Assembly (NCBI GenBank): GCA_011522905.1 | Contig: WTIB01000053.1 | Coordinates: 1-10,133 of the forward strand | DNA length: 10,133 nucleotides | Source of the DNA: Crocinitomicaceae bacterium | Lineage (GTDB): Bacteria > Bacteroidota > Bacteroidia > Flavobacteriales_D > Crocinitomicaceae | Direction of reading: 5' to 3' | In this document: positions 7,049-10,133 of the stretch, piece by piece | How positions within the stretch are numbered: the first letter of the stretch is position 1 | How the letters are laid out: each line of letters starts with the position of its first letter | The notes under the pieces: model-generated | Databases searched by the model: none | What the model saw: the letters and a program-made list of their open reading frames with translations, nothing else | Told to the model about the DNA's origin: nothing | Translations under genes and position numbers: made by a program

Positions 7049-7816
7049 TTATTCCTTGATAAATTTGATGGTATCTAAGCCATATTTGTGAGCTACCTTA
7101 ACAAAGTATATCCCACTTTCAACATCAGCCAAGTCAAATTCTAAATTATTAGAAGTTTCAAGGTCACGATATTTTACCACTTTACCTTCAAGATTTACTA
7201 TTGAAATTTCAGTGGCTTCCATTGAGGAAGTAATTCCGTATACTGAAATGCTTTCATTTGCTGGATTTGGGGCAACTTTAATTGGTTCAATAATACTTTC
7301 GATTAAACCAGCACTTCCCACTTCTATTCTGTATCCACCAAACGAGATAGGTTGTGTAACAGGAGTAGGCGGTAATCCTGGGAATAGAACAACAAGAATT
7401 ACACCTTCAACGGTAATAGTTACATCATAAACTCCGGGAGTATCAGTAGTACCGTAAACGTTGGCACACCCGTTTTCTCCACCTAAATACTCACAAGTGG
7501 CTACATTACAAGCATAATCATACCCTGTTGGTAGACCATCTACAGCAGTTACCTGAAAGCTTTCAATTGGTGACCCAATAAATGCATCAAGAGCAGGATC
7601 TCCTCCAGTTACATCGGCAGAAACTTCAGAAGGAACCTTGAAATTCAAGTCTTCCGAATAGAACACATTCACCTCAGCTGGAGGGAAATTAGTAGTTGTA
7701 TCTGGCCAAATGCCATAAGATGAATCAGCGAAATTTGTTCCTGGAGTACAGGATTGTGCATTTACCTGCGCTGAAAAAAGAAATATTGCACAAAAATAGA
7801 GTAGCGTTTTTTTCAT
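7049..7816 (-). CDS. Secreted protein with T9SS type A sorting domain, function unknown
   Basis: A 255-residue exported protein. Residues 1-20 are a clear signal peptide (MKK, hydrophobic core, VNA cleavage site before Q21). The mature part, about 21-165, is beta-rich and matches no family I recognise. It carries four Cys (23, 103, 108, 117), and the CNVATCEYLGGENGC stretch (103-117) may be a small disulfide-stabilised loop. The VYDVTITVEGV stretch (129-139) resembles one strand pair of an Ig-like or PKD-like fold. Residues about 175-255 form a type A Por secretion C-terminal domain: IKVAPNPANESISV (179-192), ISIVNLEGKVV (204-214), DVESGIYFVKV (231-241) and the terminal TIKFIKE. This predicts export across the outer membrane by T9SS with removal of the domain and surface attachment or release. 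It is monocistronic: it has its own promoter upstream and the shared terminator downstream. Confidence 0.9.
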   Translation of the reverse strand: MKKTLLYFCAIFLFSAQVNAQSCTPGTNFADSSYGIWPDTTTNFPPAEVNVFYSEDLNFKVPSEVSADVTGGDPALDAFIGSPIESFQVTAVDGLPTGYDYACNVATCEYLGGENGCANVYGTTDTPGVYDVTITVEGVILVVLFPGLPPTPVTQPISFGGYRIEVGSAGLIESIIEPIKVAPNPANESISVYGITSSMEATEISIVNLEGKVVKYRDLETSNNLEFDLADVESGIYFVKVAHKYGLDTIKFIKE

Positions 7817-7838
7817 AAAAATCAGTTTAGAATTCTAT

Positions 7839-7869
7839 CAAAAATATGCTTTTTTTAGTATACACCAAA
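7839..7869 (-). promoter_or_regulatory. Bacteroidota-type promoter for the T9SS type A cargo gene
   Basis: Read on the - strand, TTTG (7869-7866) is followed after exactly 19 nt by TATTTTTG (7846-7839). This matches the Bacteroidota primary sigma consensus TTTG/TAnnTTTG in both boxes and spacing. Transcription would start near 7835, leaving a leader of roughly 18 nt before the ATG at 7816. It is the strongest promoter match in the window. Confidence 0.75.
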
Positions 7870-7909
7870 CGAATTGACAAGATTTAATTAGAAACACCCG
7901 AATTTAAAT

Positions 7910-7917
7910 TACTTTTG
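7910..7917 (+). promoter_or_regulatory. Candidate -7 element abutting the DUF4286 start codon
   Basis: TACTTTTG fits TAnnTTTG exactly but ends only 3 nt before the ATG at 7921. If used, transcription would begin at or very near the start codon, giving an almost leaderless mRNA. No good TTTG is found 19 nt upstream, so this may be coincidence. Confidence 0.3.
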
Positions 7918-7920
7918 AAT

Positions 7921-8244
7921 ATGGTTTTATATAATGTCACAATTAGTATTGATATAAACTGTGAACAAGAGTGGTTGGATTGGATGAGGGAGGTTCATAT
8001 TCCGGATGTCATTAAAACGGGATTTTTCAAAGAGGCTAAAATATGCAGACTTATTGGAGGGGAAGAGGAAGGAGGAAAAACATACGCCATTATGTATACC
8101 TCATACACCGAGGAAGGCCTTGAAGATTACAAAAAAAATCATGCTCCCAAGCTTCAATTAGAACACAATGCAAAATTTCAGGGCAGATTTGCTGCTTTTA
8201 GAAGTGAATTAAGAGTCCTACAAGAGTTTATTCATGAGAGTTAA
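7921..8244 (+). CDS. DUF4286 family protein
   Basis: A 107-residue cytoplasmic protein of the DUF4286 family, widespread in Bacteroidota and of unknown function. The N-terminal MVLYNVTISIDINCEQEWL is typical, followed by WMREVHIPDVIKTGFFKEAK and, near the end, a helix with FRSELRVL. The size and the beta-alpha-beta pattern suggest a dimeric ferredoxin-like (ABM/EthD-like) fold; that is inference. A TTG at 7915 would add two residues, but ATG 7921 gives the normal family N-terminus. The gene overlaps rsmA by 11 nt in a different frame, so the two are almost certainly co-translated; this suggests, but does not prove, a link to rRNA modification or the same growth-related regulation. Confidence 0.92.
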   Translation: MVLYNVTISIDINCEQEWLDWMREVHIPDVIKTGFFKEAKICRLIGGEEEGGKTYAIMYTSYTEEGLEDYKKNHAPKLQLEHNAKFQGRFAAFRSELRVLQEFIHES

Positions 8245-9010
8245 ACCAAAAAAACACTTGGGGCAACACTTCTTGAAGGATGATTCAATTTGCTTGAAAA
8301 TAGAGCAATCGATATCGATGCATAATGACTGTGAGAATATCTTGGAAATTGGTCCGGGTACGGGAGCATTAACCCGACACATAATTAATTCTAAGCGACA
8401 TGAGCAATTTTTTGTTTTGGAGGTGGATAGAGAATCCATTGCTTTTTTGAATACTAGTTTCAAGGAATTATCTTCAGATCAAGTTATTGAAGGAGATTTT
8501 TTAAAATATGATTCAGTAGCTTTATTTCAAAACAGACCCTTCGCGGTTGTTGGAAATTTTCCTTACAATATATCATCACAAATTTTATTCCGTTGCCTAG
8601 AATTCAAGGAGCACATCCCGGAAATAGTGGGGATGTTTCAAAAAGAGGTAGCCATGAGAATTAGCGAAGGACCAGGAAAAAAACAGTACGGGATTTTGAG
8701 TGTTTTCATGCAAGCTTTCTATGATGTAGAATATTTATTTACGGTTGATGAAAACGTTTTTGACCCACCTCCAAAAGTAAAGTCTGGAGTGATACGTTGT
8801 AAGAGAAATAAAAGGCGAGAATTAGAGTGTGACGAGCTGTTTTTTAAAAAAGTAGTTAAAATGGCTTTTAACCAAAGAAGAAAGACCTTGCGCAACTCCT
8901 TGAAATCAATTTCAAACGGCGTTGAGCTTCCTGAAAAGTTTTCAGGAGAAAGACCAGAAAGATTGTCGGTTGATGATTTTGTTGAGCTCACAAAGATTCT
9001 TTCGAAATAG
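8234..9010 (+). CDS. rsmA: 16S rRNA (adenine(1518)-N(6)/adenine(1519)-N(6))-dimethyltransferase
   Basis: RsmA (KsgA) dimethylates two adjacent adenines in the 3'-terminal helix of 16S rRNA, using S-adenosylmethionine, late in 30S assembly. The 258-residue protein is full length. It shows KPKKHLGQHFLKD (4-16), the SAM-binding motif I LEIGPGTGA (37-45), the acidic ribose-binding EVD (63-65), EGDFLKYD (86-93), the catalytic motif IV GNFPYNISS (107-115; Phe replaces the usual Leu of NLPYNISS), FQKEVAMRI (135-143), the FDPPPKVKS loop (176-184) and the C-terminal NQRRKTLRNSL (213-223). The start at 8234 lies inside the 3' end of the DUF4286 gene and agrees with the family N-terminus. The stop faces the stop of the repeat protein 10 nt away. 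Loss of this enzyme in other bacteria gives kasugamycin resistance. Confidence 0.97.
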   Translation: MRVKPKKHLGQHFLKDDSICLKIEQSISMHNDCENILEIGPGTGALTRHIINSKRHEQFFVLEVDRESIAFLNTSFKELSSDQVIEGDFLKYDSVALFQNRPFAVVGNFPYNISSQILFRCLEFKEHIPEIVGMFQKEVAMRISEGPGKKQYGILSVFMQAFYDVEYLFTVDENVFDPPPKVKSGVIRCKRNKRRELECDELFFKKVVKMAFNQRRKTLRNSLKSISNGVELPEKFSGERPERLSVDDFVELTKILSK

Positions 9011-9037
9011 AATATGAAATCTATCTTTTAATTTCGA
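9002..9037. terminator. Possible weak hairpin at the rsmA/repeat-protein convergence
   Basis: TCGAAAT (9002-9008) matches ATTTCGA (9031-9037) as a perfect 7-bp inverted repeat, with AGA/TCT available inside. It spans both stop codons and is AT-rich without a strong T tract, so it could be a weak shared terminator or chance. Confidence 0.25.
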
Positions 9038-10133
9038 TTCCGTTTAAAAACTCTTTCCGAATTACGACTTGTTTCGATGAATTGAAGATCAGAAAGCTGC
9101 CATTTTTCAATCCATTTTTGTATTGAATTTGATGACGAATGCCTCCCTGTCGGCTGAATTGCTGGAAAAGACCATCGAGCTTTCCATTTTTATATTGCGC
9201 AACAATAGTGGGCACTACACCTCCAGGGTAATAATCTACGAATGTTCCATTTTTTTTCCCGTTTTTATATTTTCCCGTAGCTTTTAAGGTATAATCCACT
9301 TCTGAATATGCTTCAAATTTACCATGTAAAACGGAAATTGGAGTGCTCCTTCCAATTACGACAATTTCAGAGCTTTCTTGGTCATCTTTAACTATTTTGT
9401 AATTTTCGAGTGAAAGAAGGCGCCCCTTACTGTCAAATGTTTTCCACTCTTTTACTTTCAGACCGTTTTTATAGGTTCCGCTTAACAAAAGAATTCCTTC
9501 TGGGCTAAAAGAATTCCAAATTCCATTTAGTTTTCCCGATTTAAAAAAAGCCTTGTTTTTCAATTTTCCATTGTCCCAATAATTTAACCATTCTCCATTT
9601 TCAAGACCATTAACATAACTTCCTTTCATTAAGGTTTTACCATCTTCATAGTTGGTAATCCAAAGACCAGACTTCTGGTCATTTTTATAGCTTCCTTTTT
9701 TGTAGGTGCTTCCATCCGAAAAATAATACATCCAATTACCTGTGCGTAGTCCCTTTTTAAAATGAGCGACATATGATAATTCGCCAGAAGAGAAATAATA
9801 TTTCCATTCTCCGTCTTGGTCACCATCGATAAAAGATCCGATCATTTCGGGCTTTTTATTTTCTGTAGTCCAGCTCCAAGCGCCATGTTTTTTACCTTTT
9901 TTATATTCTCCTTTTGTTTTTTGAATTCCATTAGGAAAATATGTTTCATAAATACCATGTAAGGTATCTAAATGGTAAGAGTTAATCTCCTGTATCTCTC
10001 CTAGAGGAGAATAGAAATACCACGTACCGTCTTTGAGTCCATGAGTAAATTGTCCCCTCACAGTAATGATTCCATTTGCTATTCTCTCTTCAAATGGTCC
10101 AGTTTGTAATCCATTCGTATATGTATAAAATTC
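9021..10133 (-). CDS. MORN-like (MORN_2/YwqK-type) repeat protein, N-terminus cut by the window edge
   Basis: At least 370 residues made almost wholly of about 14 repeats of 22-25 residues with the pattern (Y/F)KNGKxxGxWxxYxxxGxxxxxG. Clear units include EYKKGKKHGAWSW, HFKKGLRTGNWMYYF, SYVNGLENGEWLNYW and KYKNGKKNGTFVDYY. This is the MORN_2 type found in proteins annotated as toxin-antitoxin system YwqK-family antitoxin; no toxin partner is visible, so that label should not be read as function. One unit (about NYKIVKDDQESSEIVVIGR, 9356-9412) is stretched by an acidic insert. The C-terminus ends on a half repeat (EFLNGIEIKR). A GTG at 10061 is not the start: the 24 codons between it and the window edge are open and encode another repeat (TNGLQTGPF). 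The start and any signal peptide or other N-terminal domain lie outside the window. Confidence 0.9.
   Translation of the reverse strand, partial: EFYTYTNGLQTGPFEERIANGIITVRGQFTHGLKDGTWYFYSPLGEIQEINSYHLDTLHGIYETYFPNGIQKTKGEYKKGKKHGAWSWTTENKKPEMIGSFIDGDQDGEWKYYFSSGELSYVAHFKKGLRTGNWMYYFSDGSTYKKGSYKNDQKSGLWITNYEDGKTLMKGSYVNGLENGEWLNYWDNGKLKNKAFFKSGKLNGIWNSFSPEGILLLSGTYKNGLKVKEWKTFDSKGRLLSLENYKIVKDDQESSEIVVIGRSTPISVLHGKFEAYSEVDYTLKATGKYKNGKKNGTFVDYYPGGVVPTIVAQYKNGKLDGLFQQFSRQGGIRHQIQYKNGLKNGSFLIFNSSKQVVIRKEFLNGIEIKR

Noticed and set aside
7901..7910. Palindrome AATTTAAATT as an operator
   Set aside because: Pure A/T palindromes of this length are common by chance at this base composition, and it overlaps the -7-like element only at its end.
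7915..7920. TTG start for the DUF4286 protein
   Set aside because: It adds only two residues before the family-typical MVLYNV start at ATG 7921, and TTG is part of the -7-like element.
9021..10133. YwqK antitoxin of a toxin-antitoxin pair
   Set aside because: The repeat type is used in that annotation, but no partner toxin is in view, the protein is long, and the gene on the other side is rsmA.
1..10133. CRISPR array, tRNA, insertion sequence or prophage
   Set aside because: No regularly spaced direct repeats, cloverleaf pattern, transposase or integrase motifs, or terminal inverted repeats were seen on either strand. The only repeated structure is at the protein level, in the MORN-like and Ig-like modules.

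Overview
The window reads as a low-GC, gene-dense stretch of a Bacteroidota chromosome, most likely Flavobacteriales or a close relative. The evidence is two proteins with type IX secretion (T9SS) C-terminal sorting domains, one of type B (gliding-motility-associated) and one of type A. Supporting signs are a choice-anchor L domain protein, a DUF4286 protein, the absence of Shine-Dalgarno-like sites before most starts, and a promoter matching the Bacteroidota TTTG/TAnnTTTG consensus. I cannot name genus or species. No tRNA, rRNA, CRISPR array, transposase or phage gene is visible, and base composition looks uniform, so this looks like core chromosome with lineage-specific surface genes mixed in.

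Layout from left to right. (1) A large secreted multidomain surface protein on + (window start to 2406) enters from the left edge. (2) Converging on it with a 3-nt gap is a two-gene - strand unit. An OmpA-type coiled-coil lipoprotein (4177 to 3203) comes first, followed by a CPBP intramembrane protease (3210 to 2410) whose likely start overlaps the lipoprotein stop by 8 nt. (3) A 157-nt divergent intergenic region precedes a + strand series: a small HEAT-like helical protein of unknown function (4335-4898), a YicC-type endoribonuclease (4939-5805), guanylate kinase gmk (5807-6391, TTG start) and nadD (6388-7002). The last three are tightly packed and surely co-transcribed. The series ends at a hairpin terminator shared with the convergent neighbour. 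(4) A - strand secreted protein with a type A sorting domain (7816 to 7049) follows, with the best promoter in the window. (5) Divergent from it are a DUF4286 protein (7921-8244) and rsmA/ksgA (8234-9010), overlapping by 11 nt. (6) A - strand protein built of about 14 MORN-like (MORN_2/YwqK-type) repeats runs off the right edge.

The housekeeping genes cover RNA turnover (YicC), guanine nucleotide supply (Gmk), NAD synthesis (NadD) and 16S rRNA maturation (RsmA). The others face the envelope or outside: two T9SS cargo proteins, an outer-membrane lipoprotein that probably binds peptidoglycan, and a membrane protease. I found no clear evidence of a wholly new system. The items most worth following up are the unknown HEAT-like gene before yicC, the lipoprotein/CPBP-protease overlap, the -7 promoter element abutting the DUF4286 start codon, and the architecture of the type B surface protein.
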